This document shows positions 1 to 10,610 of a stretch of DNA of 64,000 nucleotides, piece by piece (positions within the stretch are counted from its first letter, which is position 1; each line of letters starts with the position of its first letter). A model generated the notes under the pieces. The model made no database searches. It saw nothing but the letters and a program-made list of their open reading frames with translations, and had not been told where the DNA came from. Where the stretch lies: assembly GCA_020849725.1 (NCBI GenBank), contig JADLAZ010000255.1, forward strand, positions 1-64,000, in the 5' to 3' direction. Both the position numbers and the translations under genes were made by a program. This DNA is from Chloroflexota bacterium (GTDB lineage Bacteria; Chloroflexota; Chloroflexia; Thermomicrobiales; JADLAZ01).

Positions 1-2171
1 AGCCGCGCCAGGTCGGCCGGCGTCGCCAGCGACTGGTAGGCGTCGGCGATGTCCTTGTACAGCGCCAGGTCGTAGTTGGCCGGCAGGTGGCTGAGCCGGA
101 CGATCACCCGACTGTTCGGCTGGACCGCGAACTTGAACCAGCGCGCCTGACCCGGCCGGTCGAGGTAGCGGCTAGCGGCGCCTTCGAACGCACCGGCGCC
201 GACCGGTGTCAGCGCCAACACCTCCGCGCCAGCCCAGGTGTCATTCGGTGGCGAGACGACGGCGCAGCGGCCAAACTCGGAGGTGTTGCCAGCTGCGTCG
301 GTGGCGGTAGCGCTGATCAGGTGACCCTCGGGCACGCTCACCGGCAGCACCAGGCTGAAGCGGCTGACGCCGTTGGCGGCGGTCGTGAGACTTGTTCGGC
401 CGACCAGCGTGTCGCCCTCGCCATAGCCGCTTGGATCGCAGGTGGCGGCGGCGAAGAACTCCAGGGTGAAGGCGCGGCCGGCGGCGCTGTTGAGCAAACC
501 TTCCAGCCGCAGGCCCCCGCTGTCGGGCGTAGCCCGCACGACAACCGGCGCGTTCTGAAGTCCGTTCGGTCCGCTGTCGCCGTCGCCGACGTCATTCGGC
601 GTCGGGCCGTCGTCGCCCAGGTCGATGCCGAGGCCGTCGTTGCCGGCGAGGCGGCTGTCGCGCACGGTGGCGCTCGCGCCGCCGGTGATGGCGATGCCCG
701 TGCCGCCGTTGTCGACGATAGCCGCCTGCGCGATCGTCACGCCGCTGCCACGCACTGCCACGCCGTGGCCGCCGTTGCCGATCACGGTCAGGCGCTCCAG
801 GCTGGCCGCGTCGCCGTCGAGGACGACCCCGTCACCGGTGAAAGCGCGGATAGTCAGCCCCAGGAGGCTGCCGCTAGCGCCCAGTGCCAGCCCGGCGGTG
901 GCCGGGCCGGCCCGCGCGCCGTCGAGCGTGACACCGCCCGGCTGCGTCGTGCCGTCGACGGTGGCCGGGCCGGTCAGGCGCGGCAAGGGACTGGCGAGAG
1001 CGATCACCGGGGCGCTGCCGGGGATGCCGAAGATGATGGTGTCGTGGCCAGCCGTGGCATTGGCTCGCGTCAGCGCCTGCCGCAGCGATCCCGGTCCGTC
1101 GTCGGCCGCTGTGGTGACGATCAGGACTGCCTCGAACACCGGCTGCGCGCCCGGTCGCGGGCCACCCAGGCCGGTCGCGATGACGCTGTCGCTGCCGTCG
1201 CCGCAGGTGTTGCCGACTGGTGTCAGCCGGCCGTCGACGACGCGCCCGGCGATGCCGGCTCCGGCCGTCAGGTAGCCACGGTCGGCGGTGATGCGCGTCT
1301 CGACGGTTAGGTCCAGATAGCGGCCGGCGGCGTCCCGCGGCAGACCGGAGATGAGCAACTCGCCGTCGCGGTCGACGGCAGCGAAGTCGACCGGCAGTGG
1401 CGCGGTCGGGTCGGCCATCCGCGCCACGGCGCCACCGGCAGCCCGCACGTGCTCGACTGTCTGATAGCTCCGCTGGTAGCGCAGGCGCAGCACCAGATCG
1501 GCCTGCTGCGAGGCCGCCGCCGACAGGAGCATCCGGGTTGCCACGACCTCATCGCGCTGCACCAGCGTCACGAGCGTGGCGCCGTGGTACTCCAGTCGCG
1601 AGCCGGCCGGCGGCGGTGCTGCGCTCGCGCCGATCAGGTCGAGGGGACGATAGAAGCGGTTCGGGGCATCGCGCAATGCGATCGCCCCGATGGGCGCCAT
1701 CAGCGCACCCGCGGCACAGCCGCCGGGGATGGTGACGAGGGGGAAGTCGGTCGCCTCGCCGCGGGCGAAGCGACAGCGCGGTGCGAGCGGTGTCAGGTGT
1801 GACGGTGGCTCGACGCACACGACGCCCGTGCCACCCGCCACCGGCAGTGCGTAGGCGCCGGACTCACTCGTACTCGTCGTCCGGTCGGCCGAGCCACGCA
1901 CGCCGTCGCCGTCCATGTCGACAAAGAGTGTCACCGCGCCGACGCCGGCCTCGCCGCCATCGGCGAGTGTGTTGCGGTTGGTGTCGATGAAGACCTGCCC
2001 GCTGATCGCGGTGGCGGCGGCGTGTTGCTCACTGGCTGTGCCAGCCGGCGACAGCGGCGCTCCAGCAGCCGGCGCCGGCACGGCAGCGGCCGGCGCCAGC
2101 AGCGACGACAGCAGCGCCAGCACACCGAGGAAACCGGTCAGTTTGGACAGCGACCCAACGCCCACGGCCAT
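1..2171 (-). CDS. Secreted SdrD-like / beta-helix protein (C-terminus off left edge)
   Basis: An uninterrupted minus-strand frame runs from ATG at 2171 to the left edge (723 codons, no stop). The N-terminus is a signal peptide: a basic/hydrophobic stretch followed by an Ala/Pro-rich cleavage region. Residues about 55-115 resemble an SdrD B-type domain (GQVFIDTNRN..., DMDGDGV). From about 350 the sequence has GPGSLRQALTRANA and then short Gly/Asn-rich strands (IGNGGHGV, IVDNGGTGI, LAGNDGLGIDLG) typical of a right-handed parallel beta-helix. Residues about 645-720 (NDTWAGAEVL... RWFKFAVQPN) resemble a pre-peptidase C-terminal or adhesion module. It is probably a large extracellular or surface protein; its ligand is unknown. 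The overlapping plus-strand frames are shadows. Confidence 0.85.
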   Translation of the reverse strand, partial: MAVGVGSLSKLTGFLGVLALLSSLLAPAAAVPAPAAGAPLSPAGTASEQHAAATAISGQVFIDTNRNTLADGGEAGVGAVTLFVDMDGDGVRGSADRTTSTSESGAYALPVAGGTGVVCVEPPSHLTPLAPRCRFARGEATDFPLVTIPGGCAAGALMAPIGAIALRDAPNRFYRPLDLIGASAAPPPAGSRLEYHGATLVTLVQRDEVVATRMLLSAAASQQADLVLRLRYQRSYQTVEHVRAAGGAVARMADPTAPLPVDFAAVDRDGELLISGLPRDAAGRYLDLTVETRITADRGYLTAGAGIAGRVVDGRLTPVGNTCGDGSDSVIATGLGGPRPGAQPVFEAVLIVTTAADDGPGSLRQALTRANATAGHDTIIFGIPGSAPVIALASPLPRLTGPATVDGTTQPGGVTLDGARAGPATAGLALGASGSLLGLTIRAFTGDGVVLDGDAASLERLTVIGNGGHGVAVRGSGVTIAQAAIVDNGGTGIAITGGASATVRDSRLAGNDGLGIDLGDDGPTPNDVGDGDSGPNGLQNAPVVVRATPDSGGLRLEGLLNSAAGRAFTLEFFAAATCDPSGYGEGDTLVGRTSLTTAANGVSRFSLVLPVSVPEGHLISATATDAAGNTSEFGRCAVVSPPNDTWAGAEVLALTPVGAGAFEGAASRYLDRPGQARWFKFAVQPNSRVIVRLSHLPANYDLALYKDIADAYQSLATPADLAR

Positions 2172-2391
2172 GACACACCTCGGCGCCACACGTGACGTGC
2201 CGAACGCACGCCGCTCAGCCGAGCAACCGGAACCAGGACGGCCTCCACGGCGCTGCGGTTTGGTCGCAGTCTAGCAGACAGCGGACTGCGCTGCAAATGT
2301 AGACCAAGATTGTCGACTTTGACCTGGCTCGGGTGTGGCGCGCCTATACCGAAGCGCGCATGGGAATAGCATACTTCGTATTGCGTATCGT

Positions 2392-2415
2392 AGGGGTGGT
2401 TCGCGAACCGCCCCT
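2392..2415. repeat. Intergenic palindrome
   Basis: A near-perfect 24-bp inverted repeat (AGGGGTGGTTC gc GAACCGCCCCT, with one G-T pair) sits in the spacer between the beta-helix gene and the heme A synthase gene. It could act as a terminator for the upstream minus-strand gene, but no T-run follows. The rest of the 2172-2448 spacer shows no gene. Confidence 0.55.
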
Positions 2416-2448
2416 GCGGTGGCCTGGGCATCCCGTCTGGGCTTCGGT

Positions 2449-3432
2449 TTAGACGGGCCGTCCGAGGCCGCTGTCCCGCTGCCAGGCCGCCTCGGGCACG
2501 CGCTCGCCAGTGTCTGCTGCTGCCATCGGCGCGGCGAGGGCTGTGGCGGCAGTTAGCACCAGCGTGATCCACAGCAGGTCGGCCAGCAGCAGGTGCACGA
2601 TCTGCAGCGACATGGGCGCCAGCAGCGATAGGTTCACCACGCCGACCGCCAATTGCGCCAGGTAGACGCCGCCGAGCAGCAGCGCCAGCCGCCGTGTCGG
2701 GTCGCCGCGGCGCAGGATGCTAGATACCACGCCGATCGCGACCGCGTAGGCGCCGACCAGCACCGCCAGCACTGGATGGATCACCCGCAATTGCACCAGG
2801 AAGTGCGCCGTCGGCGATAGATCTTGCTGGATACCCTCGGCCAGCGAGCCGGCCGGGAAGAGCGTGTCGCCCAGCGCGGTGACCGCACCCGTCGCGCCGA
2901 GTGCAATTGCCGCCAGCACACCACCAGCCAGCGCCAAGGCCAGGCCGCCCTGGCCGCGCAGCTGCATGGGGCGTCCTCCGGACGCCCACCAGGCGGTCAG
3001 CGTCAGCCCACCCAGCAACAGAAAGGTGTTGACGAGGTGGATGGCCATGACGATGGCGCGCGCGACCGAGTCGTTCTTCGCCGTCAGGCCAAACAGGACC
3101 AGTCCGGCCCCCAGCAGCGCCTCGAGCAGCATAATGCCGCCGGAGAACACCGCTGCCCGCCGGACGTGGCTGCCGCCAGGAAAGGCGCGGAACGCCCACA
3201 TGATCAGCGCCAGCACGCCCACCAGTGCCAGGCCGCTGGTCAGCCGGTGGCTGAATTCGATCACAGTCTCTATTGGCGCCGCCCGCGGCACGATCTCGCC
3301 GTTGCAGACCGGCCAGTGACTGCCGCAACCCGCGCCCGAGCCGCTGGCCCGCACGTACGCGCCCCACAGGATGACGGCCACGTTGTAAACGACGATGCCC
3401 CAGGCATAGATCGCAAACCGGCTCAATCGCAC
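2449..3432 (-). CDS. ctaA: Heme A synthase (CtaA/Cox15 family)
   Basis: Converts heme O to heme A in the cytoplasmic membrane for cytochrome oxidase. The 327-residue protein has about eight hydrophobic segments in two four-helix halves. All four heme-binding His contexts are visible: EFSHRLTSG, AIHLVNTF, RVIHPVLA and QIVHLLLAD. The loop Cys pair of the family is present (GCGSHWPVCNG). A GTG start at 3432 is chosen because GGAGAGG lies just upstream and the protein then has normal family length; the longer open frame upstream is not conserved-looking. It follows the molybdoenzyme gene in the same direction by 77 bases. Confidence 0.92.
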   Translation of the reverse strand: MRLSRFAIYAWGIVVYNVAVILWGAYVRASGSGAGCGSHWPVCNGEIVPRAAPIETVIEFSHRLTSGLALVGVLALIMWAFRAFPGGSHVRRAAVFSGGIMLLEALLGAGLVLFGLTAKNDSVARAIVMAIHLVNTFLLLGGLTLTAWWASGGRPMQLRGQGGLALALAGGVLAAIALGATGAVTALGDTLFPAGSLAEGIQQDLSPTAHFLVQLRVIHPVLAVLVGAYAVAIGVVSSILRRGDPTRRLALLLGGVYLAQLAVGVVNLSLLAPMSLQIVHLLLADLLWITLVLTAATALAAPMAAADTGERVPEAAWQRDSGLGRPV

Positions 3433-3509
3433 CGCTGGCCTCTCCCATCGCCGCCCGCGCGCGGCCAACCACACTGCGCTGCCGGTCCTACTATATGCGG
3501 TTCGGCCAC

Positions 3510-4559
3510 CTACCGCACCGTCACCAGTGTCACCTGGACGGCGTTGTTGCCGTAGCCGAGGCGGTTCCAGTCGGGCTGGTCGGGCTGGACGTTGCCGCGC
3601 GCGTCGGTCGCCCGCGTGCGGATGGAGTGTCGGCCCGGCGGCGCACCGACCCACTGGTAGCGCCACGATCGCCAGGTGTACGGCGTCGCATCGCCTAGCA
3701 ACTCGGCCGGCTGCCAGGCGCCGGCGTCGACGCTGACCTCGACCCCGGCGACGGCGGAGTCGCCGCACCAGGCCATGCCGCGCAGCTCGTGCGGCCCGGT
3801 TGCCACCGTGGCGCCCGAGGTCACGCTCGTCACCAGCGACTTGACACGCATCCACCGCACCGGTGGCTTCTCCGGAATGCCCGGCCGCTCGTAAACGTAC
3901 TGACGCACCTGATAGTGACCCTCGAACGGGCGATCCAGCACGTCAATCCGCTGCAGCCACTTGACCGCCGCCATGCCGTACCAGCCGGCCACTAGCACCC
4001 GCAGCGGCGCGCCGTGCTCGGCGGTGAGCGGCGCGTCGTTCATGTGCGTCACCAGCAGCACCTCGCCGGCTAGCGCGTGCTCGATCGGCAACGACCGCTC
4101 GAAATGCATCGTCTCGGTCCGGTTGCGCGGCACGCCCTTGTCAGCTCCCTCGAAGCGCACCTCGACCGCGCCAGGCCGCACGCCGGCCTCGGCCAGCACC
4201 ACGCCCAGCGGCACACCCGTCCAGGTGGCGGTGCTGACCGCGCCAACCGACCACGGCTCACCCTCGGGAATGGGCGCCAGCAGCGTCCGATTGTTGCCGG
4301 CGCACTCCAGTGTCGCCGGCAGCGTCCGACTGGGCAGCGCCGCCAGGTCGCCCCGGCTGAGGCGCAACGGCCGCTCGACCAGGCCGTCGACCGTCAGCCG
4401 GTACGCGGCCAGGTCGATCTCCGGCAGTGGGAAATTGCTGCGCACGTAGAAGTCCTCGATCGGCGTGATGAGGCCGTCGAGCGCCTCGGTCACCGCCTCG
4501 GCATTGAACGGCGATCCCTTGACCATAATGCGCCGGTCGTCGGCGTGGGCAGCGGCCAT
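3510..4559 (-). CDS. Sulfite oxidase-family molybdopterin oxidoreductase
   Basis: A 349-residue protein with the SUOX molybdopterin fold: FYVRSNFPLPEID near residue 30, then TLECAGNNR, whose Cys is the expected molybdenum ligand, then a C-terminal Mo-co dimerisation domain (VEVSVDAGAWQPAEL, YQWVGAPPGRHSI). No Tat or Sec signal peptide is seen at the chosen start, so it may be cytoplasmic or exported with a partner. ATG 4559 follows AGGAGGAGGG with good spacing. The physiological substrate (sulfite or another) cannot be told from the sequence. It is divergent from the oxidoreductase gene at 4801. Confidence 0.85.
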   Translation of the reverse strand: MAAAHADDRRIMVKGSPFNAEAVTEALDGLITPIEDFYVRSNFPLPEIDLAAYRLTVDGLVERPLRLSRGDLAALPSRTLPATLECAGNNRTLLAPIPEGEPWSVGAVSTATWTGVPLGVVLAEAGVRPGAVEVRFEGADKGVPRNRTETMHFERSLPIEHALAGEVLLVTHMNDAPLTAEHGAPLRVLVAGWYGMAAVKWLQRIDVLDRPFEGHYQVRQYVYERPGIPEKPPVRWMRVKSLVTSVTSGATVATGPHELRGMAWCGDSAVAGVEVSVDAGAWQPAELLGDATPYTWRSWRYQWVGAPPGRHSIRTRATDARGNVQPDQPDWNRLGYGNNAVQVTLVTVR

Positions 4560-4800
4560 AGATGCCCTCCTCCTGCTGAAGCCACGGGCCAACCGGTGAT
4601 GATAGCACAAGGCGGCCGTCGGTTGGGCGCCGGGTGCTGGGGTCGACCCGGTCCACTCCGGTGCGTGCAGGGATGGAACCAGCACGGCCGACGATCCACG
4701 CCAGCACCCAGCACGCGGTTGACGTGGCCCGCCCATGCGGCCAAGATAGCGTCGGGAGAATGCGTCACCCACCGACACCGAGCGCAACAGGGGGAAACCG

Positions 4801-6060
4801 ATGGCCGATCGTGTCAAGCTGGCAATCGTGGGCTGTGGCGGCATGGGCCGGCGTCACCTGGCGGGCCTGGCTGAGTTGTCGCGGTCGGACTTCATGAATG
4901 TCGAACTGACGGCGGTCTGCGACCTCAACCGCCAGAATGCAGAAGAACTGGCCGACGAGGCCAAGGGTTTGCTGGGCACGCGGCCGATCGTCTTCACCGA
5001 CATGGCACAGATGAAGCGTGAGGCGGAGGGACTGGCGGCCGCGGACTGCACGACCGACACTGGCTCGCATCACAAGGTTGCCACCGCCCTGCTCGATCTC
5101 GGGCTGCACACGCTGTGCGAGAAGCCATTGGCGCTGACGATCCGAGGCTGCAATCAGGTGATAGCCGCTGCCAAACGCAGTGGCGCTATCCTGTCAGTGG
5201 CGGAGAACTACCGGCGTGATCCGATCAATCGGCTGGTGCGGGCGCTGCTCGACGACGGCGCCATCGGCATGCTCCAATTCGTCATGGAGACCAGCGTTGG
5301 TGGACGCGACAACCTGTTCATCACCCCCTGGCGACACCAGAAGCTGATGGGCACGATCACGCTCGATGCCGGTGTCCACAATGCCGATATCCTCCAGTAC
5401 TACTTCGGTGACGCCGACTACGCGTACGGCAAGGCGCGCCTCTACGAGAAGATTCGCGTCGTGCGCAGCACTGCCGGCCCTGGCGGCTTCTACGAGAAAT
5501 GGGCCGCCAATCTGCCGCCGACGGTCGAGGCTACCGGCGAAGATGCCATCTTCGCGCTGATCGCATTCCGCAACGGTGCGCTCGGCCAGTGGGTCTTCCA
5601 CCACGCCGGCCACGGCTTACCCTTCGGTCATCGCATGGTCTTCGGCACCAAAGGCTCGATCACCGCGCCCGGCGATCGCAATGGCCGGCCGGTGCGCCTG
5701 GTGTTGGACGATGGCACCGACGTGCAGGACGAGCGGGTGCTGGAATACGCGCCCAGCTACCGCCTCAGCCCGGTAGCGGCGGCGCTCTTTGGCGGTGAGC
5801 GACCGTGGACCTACAGCTTCGAATTTCCGGCTACCGACCGCAAGCTGCTGGCGCTGGAGTACCATGAACTGGCCGAGTGCGTTCAGATCGGCGCCCGGCC
5901 TGAGGTCGACGGCGAGGTCGGCCGTCGCGCCGTCGCCCTCGTCTATGCCATCAAGGAGTCGAGCGTGCTCAACCGACCGGTCACCATCGACGAGGTCGAG
6001 GCCGTCGCCGTTGATGCCTACCAGCGCGAGATCGACGAGCACCTCGGCCTGGTGCACTGA
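4801..6060 (+). CDS. Gfo/Idh/MocA-family NAD(P)-dependent oxidoreductase
   Basis: A 419-residue protein with an N-terminal Rossmann fold (VGCGGMGRRHLAGL at about residue 10) and the family's catalytic-region motif CEKPLALT near residue 105, followed by the alpha/beta C-terminal domain. Family members oxidise or reduce sugars, inositols or their derivatives; the substrate here is not determined. It is followed after 64 bases by a sugar-phosphate isomerase-like gene, which suggests a small carbohydrate-catabolic operon. Confidence 0.88.
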   Translation: MADRVKLAIVGCGGMGRRHLAGLAELSRSDFMNVELTAVCDLNRQNAEELADEAKGLLGTRPIVFTDMAQMKREAEGLAAADCTTDTGSHHKVATALLDLGLHTLCEKPLALTIRGCNQVIAAAKRSGAILSVAENYRRDPINRLVRALLDDGAIGMLQFVMETSVGGRDNLFITPWRHQKLMGTITLDAGVHNADILQYYFGDADYAYGKARLYEKIRVVRSTAGPGGFYEKWAANLPPTVEATGEDAIFALIAFRNGALGQWVFHHAGHGLPFGHRMVFGTKGSITAPGDRNGRPVRLVLDDGTDVQDERVLEYAPSYRLSPVAAALFGGERPWTYSFEFPATDRKLLALEYHELAECVQIGARPEVDGEVGRRAVALVYAIKESSVLNRPVTIDEVEAVAVDAYQREIDEHLGLVH

Positions 6061-6124
6061 CACCTGCCAACCGGCCGAGCACCGCTTTCGTTCCCCTCAT
6101 CACGCATCACTCCCGAGGAATCGT

Positions 6125-6892
6125 ATGCGCTTCGGCTTCTGCACCTCCGACGAGTTACGTGTCGATGATCTCGCCCGCGCCGGATACGACTACCTGGAGC
6201 GCGGTGGCAGCGCCTTCCTGCCCTTCGAGCGAGAGGTCGACTGGCGGCCGGTGCGCGATCGGATGCGCGCCGCGCCGGTGCCGACGGAGGCCATCGCTGG
6301 CTTTATTCCGGGCCATCTCAAGGTTACCGGACCGGAGGTCGATCGCACCGCACTGCAGCGCTACCTGGAGGTGATCGTCGCTCGCGCCGCCGAGGTCGGC
6401 GTGCAGACGATCAACTGGGGCAGCGGCCCGTCGCGGCATGTTCCGGCTGGCTGGTCGATGCGCACCGCCTGGGATCAACTCGAAGCTTTCTGCCACCAGG
6501 TCGCCGACGTCGTCGAGCCGGCCGGCATTACGATCGTCATCGAGCCGATCAACCCCGACGAGACGAACATCCTGCACACCGTCGTCGAGGGCTACGCGCT
6601 GGCGCTGCGCGTCAACCGGCCGGCGATCCGCTGCCTGTGCGACTACTACCACATTGAGCGCCAGGGCGAGGGCCTCAACGGTGTCGGTCTGGCGGCGCCC
6701 TGGCTGCGCCACGCCCACACCGCCGGCCCGGACCGGCTCTGCCCCGGTCCCGGCCAGACGCAGGCGCTGTATCTGGCGGCACTCAAGGACGCTGGCTACG
6801 ATGGCCGGCTGTCAATCGAGGCCAAATGCCTTGACGCCGAGTCCGCCCGTGCCGGCCTGGAACACCTGCGGTCGCTGTGGGCGTCGACGTGA
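6125..6892 (+). CDS. Sugar phosphate isomerase/epimerase-like TIM-barrel protein
   Basis: A 255-residue xylose-isomerase-like TIM barrel (AP endonuclease 2 superfamily). Candidate metal ligands are visible in VIEPINPDE, CDYYHIER, LRHAHTAGP and LSIEAK. ATG 6125 is chosen for its GAGG ribosome site and for alignment of the barrel start (MRFGFCTSDEL). The longer open frame upstream overlaps the oxidoreductase and is a shadow. It probably acts with the preceding oxidoreductase on a sugar or polyol. Confidence 0.85.
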   Translation: MRFGFCTSDELRVDDLARAGYDYLERGGSAFLPFEREVDWRPVRDRMRAAPVPTEAIAGFIPGHLKVTGPEVDRTALQRYLEVIVARAAEVGVQTINWGSGPSRHVPAGWSMRTAWDQLEAFCHQVADVVEPAGITIVIEPINPDETNILHTVVEGYALALRVNRPAIRCLCDYYHIERQGEGLNGVGLAAPWLRHAHTAGPDRLCPGPGQTQALYLAALKDAGYDGRLSIEAKCLDAESARAGLEHLRSLWAST

Positions 6893-6895
6893 CCC

Positions 6896-7666
6896 GTGAC
6901 CGCTGAGGGACGGCGAGCGGGCAGCCGCTACTGGGAAATCGATGCGGCGCGCGGTGTCGCCATCGTCATGATGGTGATCTACCACCTGGTCTGGGACCTG
7001 GTCTCCTACGACATCGCGCCGTCGATCGATCTGTACGGCCCGCTCTGGCAGACCTTCCAGCGGGCGACCGCCTCGCTGTTCCTGCTGTTGGTCGGCGTGT
7101 CATTGCAGGTGCGGGCTGAGCGGCTGCGCGCCCGCGGGCAGGTGCGACAGATCTGGTCGCGGCAGCTCCGGCGGGCGCTGATGGTCTTCGGCGCCGGCCT
7201 GCTGGTGACGGCGGTCACGTTCTTTGCCGTGCCGGAGGGCGTCGTCGTTTTCGGCATTCTGCACCTGATCGGCGTGTCGATGGTGCTGGCCTACCCGTTC
7301 ATGGCGCTGGGCATGTGGAACGCGCTGCCGGGGCTGGCGCTGCTGGCGGCCGGCGGGCCGATCGCCAACACACTGGTCGACACGCCCTGGCTGGTCTGGC
7401 TGGGCTTGCGCTACCCCGGCTTCGCGACCGTCGACTACTTCCCGCTCATCCCCTGGTTCGGCGTCGTGCTGCTCGGGCTGGCGCTGGGCAACGTCGCCTA
7501 TGCCGGTGGCCGTCGCCTGCCGCTGCCCGACCTGGCCGACACGCCGCCGGTGCGGCTGCTCAGCTGGCTCGGCCGGCACGCGTTGCCGATCTACCTGATC
7601 CACCAGCCGCTGCTGGTGGCGCTGCTGGTGGCGCTGGGACTGCTGCCGCTCAGCCGCCTGGGCTGA
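6896..7666 (+). CDS. DUF1624 / heparan-alpha-glucosaminide acetyltransferase-like membrane protein
   Basis: A 256-residue polytopic membrane protein opening with the family signature YWEIDAARGVAIVMMVIYHL, then about seven TM segments and a terminal IYLIHQPLL. The family resembles membrane acyltransferases, but the bacterial role is unknown. A GTG start at 6896 lies only 3 bases after the isomerase stop, so the two genes are likely translationally coupled. It overlaps the convergent C26 hydrolase gene by 17 bases. Confidence 0.82.
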   Translation: MTAEGRRAGSRYWEIDAARGVAIVMMVIYHLVWDLVSYDIAPSIDLYGPLWQTFQRATASLFLLLVGVSLQVRAERLRARGQVRQIWSRQLRRALMVFGAGLLVTAVTFFAVPEGVVVFGILHLIGVSMVLAYPFMALGMWNALPGLALLAAGGPIANTLVDTPWLVWLGLRYPGFATVDYFPLIPWFGVVLLGLALGNVAYAGGRRLPLPDLADTPPVRLLSWLGRHALPIYLIHQPLLVALLVALGLLPLSRLG

Positions 7667-8399
7667 GGGCGTCGCGCCGCGCGCCGGCCGCCGCCACTAG
7701 CGCAGCGAATGGGCGCTGGTGCTCGACATGGACAGTGAACATGGCCTCCGGATGCCACTGCACGCCGACGCAGAAGGCGCTGCCGGGCCGCTCCACGCCT
7801 TCTACCAGCCCCTCCGGCGCCCAGCCAACGGCGCGCAGCTCCGGCGCGAGCGCCTTCACCGCCTGGTGGTGGAAGGAGTTGGCCGCCACTGTCGTCGCGT
7901 CGTAGAGGCGGGCCAGGCAACTGTCCGGGGCGAGCCGGATCGGATGGTGCGGCTCGCTCGGCGGGGCGGTCTGACTGTGCTGCTGATGGGCTGGGTGCTG
8001 GTCAGGCACGTCCTGATAGAGCGTGCCGCCGAGGGCGACGTTCAATACCTGGATGCCGCGGCAGACGGCCAGCAGCGGCAGATCGTGGGCTACCGCACAG
8101 CGCGTCAGCGCCAACTCGAACGCATCGCGGTCGGCGTCGATGCCATAGACGGTCGGATGAGCGATTGCCTCGCCATACTGCGCCGGGTCGAGATCGGCCC
8201 CGCCCGACAGCAGCAGCCCATCGACGATGGCCAGCACCTCGTCGACGCCCTGCCCGTCAGGGGGCAGCAACACCGGCACGCCGCCGGCCGCGGCCACGGC
8301 GCGACTGTAGCTGCTCCAGCCGACCGCCGCCGGCATCGTCAGTCCGCCGGCCCAGATCAGCTCGCGGATTGACGGCGTCACACCGATGATCGGCCGCAT
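7650..8399 (-). CDS. Gamma-glutamyl-gamma-aminobutyrate hydrolase-type (peptidase C26)
   Basis: A 249-residue class-I glutamine amidotransferase-like hydrolase. The nucleophile elbow is AVCRGIQVLN and the catalytic His/Glu are in VGVQWHPEAM. LLLSGGADLDP is the usual C26 oxyanion-region motif. The family cleaves gamma-glutamyl amides such as gamma-Glu-GABA, but the substrate here is unproven. It lies 11 bases after sucD in the same direction and may be cotranscribed with it. Confidence 0.88.
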   Translation of the reverse strand: MRPIIGVTPSIRELIWAGGLTMPAAVGWSSYSRAVAAAGGVPVLLPPDGQGVDEVLAIVDGLLLSGGADLDPAQYGEAIAHPTVYGIDADRDAFELALTRCAVAHDLPLLAVCRGIQVLNVALGGTLYQDVPDQHPAHQQHSQTAPPSEPHHPIRLAPDSCLARLYDATTVAANSFHHQAVKALAPELRAVGWAPEGLVEGVERPGSAFCVGVQWHPEAMFTVHVEHQRPFAALVAAAGARRDALSPGG

Positions 8400-8410
8400 G
8401 CCGGACCTCC

Positions 8411-9283
<873 letters not shown>

Positions 9284-9288
9284 GTCCT

Positions 9289-9352
9289 CCAGTGATGAAT
9301 GATGAGTGATGCGTGCGATTGTCGCCTACCCATCACGCATTACTCATTACTC
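9289..9352. repeat. Dispersed intergenic inverted repeat (copy 1)
   Basis: The sucC-sucD spacer holds two facing arms built from ATGAGTGATGCGTG and CACGCATTACTCATT around a short loop. The same word recurs at 6098-6116 (single arm) and at 21379-21515 (paired arms). It can fold into a hairpin between the two cotranscribed genes and looks like a dispersed extragenic palindrome. Confidence 0.7.
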
Positions 9353-10482
9353 CGCGAAGCGGCCGCCTCGACTGCCTTGCGCGCTGCCTCGCTCATCGTC
9401 GTCGCCGTGATCAAGTGGGCGTCGGCCAGGATCGCCCGGCCTTCCGCGGCGTTGGTGCCGACAAGGCGGACGACGATCGGCACGTCGGTCTCGATCTGGC
9501 TCAACCCCTGCTTGATGCCGAGCGCCACCGCGTCACCGCGGGTGATGCCACCGAAGATGTTGAACAGCACCGCCTTGACCCTCGGGTCGGCCAGCACTAG
9601 CCGCAGCGCCTGGGTGACGCGGTCGGCACTGGCGCCGCCGCCGACATCGAGGAAATTCGCCGGCTCACCGCCGCTGCCTTTGATAGCATCCATCGTCGCC
9701 ATCGCCAGGCCCGCGCCGTTGACGACGCAGCCGACGTTGCCGTCGAGCTTGACGAAGCTGATGCCGTACTCGCGCGCCGCCATCTCAGTCGGTTCCTCCT
9801 CAGCCAGGTCGCGCAACGCCTCGGCGTCCACCTGGCGAAAGAGGCTGTTGTCGTCAATGGAGATCTTGCTGTCGAGCGCCAGCCAGCGATTGTCGTCGGT
9901 CAGGATCAACGGATTGATCTCGACCAGCGAGGCGTCCTCGCCAACGAAGGCGGCGAAGACAGCCTTCGCGATCTGGACGAAGCCGGCGACGAGCGGACCC
10001 TCCAGGCCGAGACGGAAGGCGAGGCGACGCGCCTGGAAGTCATGCAGGCCCAGCACGCGGTCGGCCTGCTCGCGGATGATCTTCTCCGGCGTGGTCGCGG
10101 CGACCTCCTCGATGTCGATGCCACCCTCAGCGCTGGCCATCAGCGTGACGCAGCGATTGGCGCGGTCGAGAATGGCGCCCAGGTAGACCTCGCGCTGGAT
10201 GGACACCGCTGGCACGACTAGGAGCTTGTGGACGGTGTGGCCGCGAATGTCCATGCCCAGGATGCGCTCGGCGACCTGCTCGGCCTCGGCCGGCGTCGTC
10301 GCCAGCTTGATGCCGCCGGCCTTGCCCCGGCCGCCACTGTGGACCTGGGCCTTGACAGCGACGCGGCCGAGCGCCTCGGCCGCCGCGTGCGCCTCGGCCG
10401 GCGTGGTCACCAGGCGGCCGGCGTTGACCGGCACGCCGTACCGCTCCAGGATGGCCGCCGCCTGGTACTCGTGGATATTCAC
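9340..10482 (-). CDS. sucC: Succinyl-CoA ligase [ADP-forming] beta subunit
   Basis: A 380-residue ATP-grasp subunit: [18 protein letters not shown] at the N-terminus, [11 protein letters not shown] for nucleotide binding and [10 protein letters not shown] near the C-terminus. A GTG start at 10482 with GAGGAG upstream gives the canonical N-terminus; the longer open frame adds 16 unrelated residues. It heads the sucCD pair, whose spacer carries a palindromic repeat. Confidence 0.96.
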   Translation of the reverse strand: MNIHEYQAAAILERYGVPVNAGRLVTTPAEAHAAAEALGRVAVKAQVHSGGRGKAGGIKLATTPAEAEQVAERILGMDIRGHTVHKLLVVPAVSIQREVYLGAILDRANRCVTLMASAEGGIDIEEVAATTPEKIIREQADRVLGLHDFQARRLAFRLGLEGPLVAGFVQIAKAVFAAFVGEDASLVEINPLILTDDNRWLALDSKISIDDNSLFRQVDAEALRDLAEEEPTEMAAREYGISFVKLDGNVGCVVNGAGLAMATMDAIKGSGGEPANFLDVGGGASADRVTQALRLVLADPRVKAVLFNIFGGITRGDAVALGIKQGLSQIETDVPIVVRLVGTNAAEGRAILADAHLITATTMSEAARKAVEAAASRSNE

Positions 10483-10610
10483 CGCCTGCTCCTCATGCGC
10501 TGCTGATCGTCGCGCGCCGGCCTGGCCCATCGTCGACCGCGCCGGCGCGGGCCGCCGCTACTATACCTGAGATGTGACCGGGCCGGCGCCGCCGCCGCCG
10601 CGCCTGACGC

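Noticed and set aside
87..1310. A 407-codon plus-strand open frame at the left end
   Set aside because: It is a shadow of the minus-strand beta-helix gene, which has a signal peptide and recognisable repeats; the plus frame has only low-complexity content.
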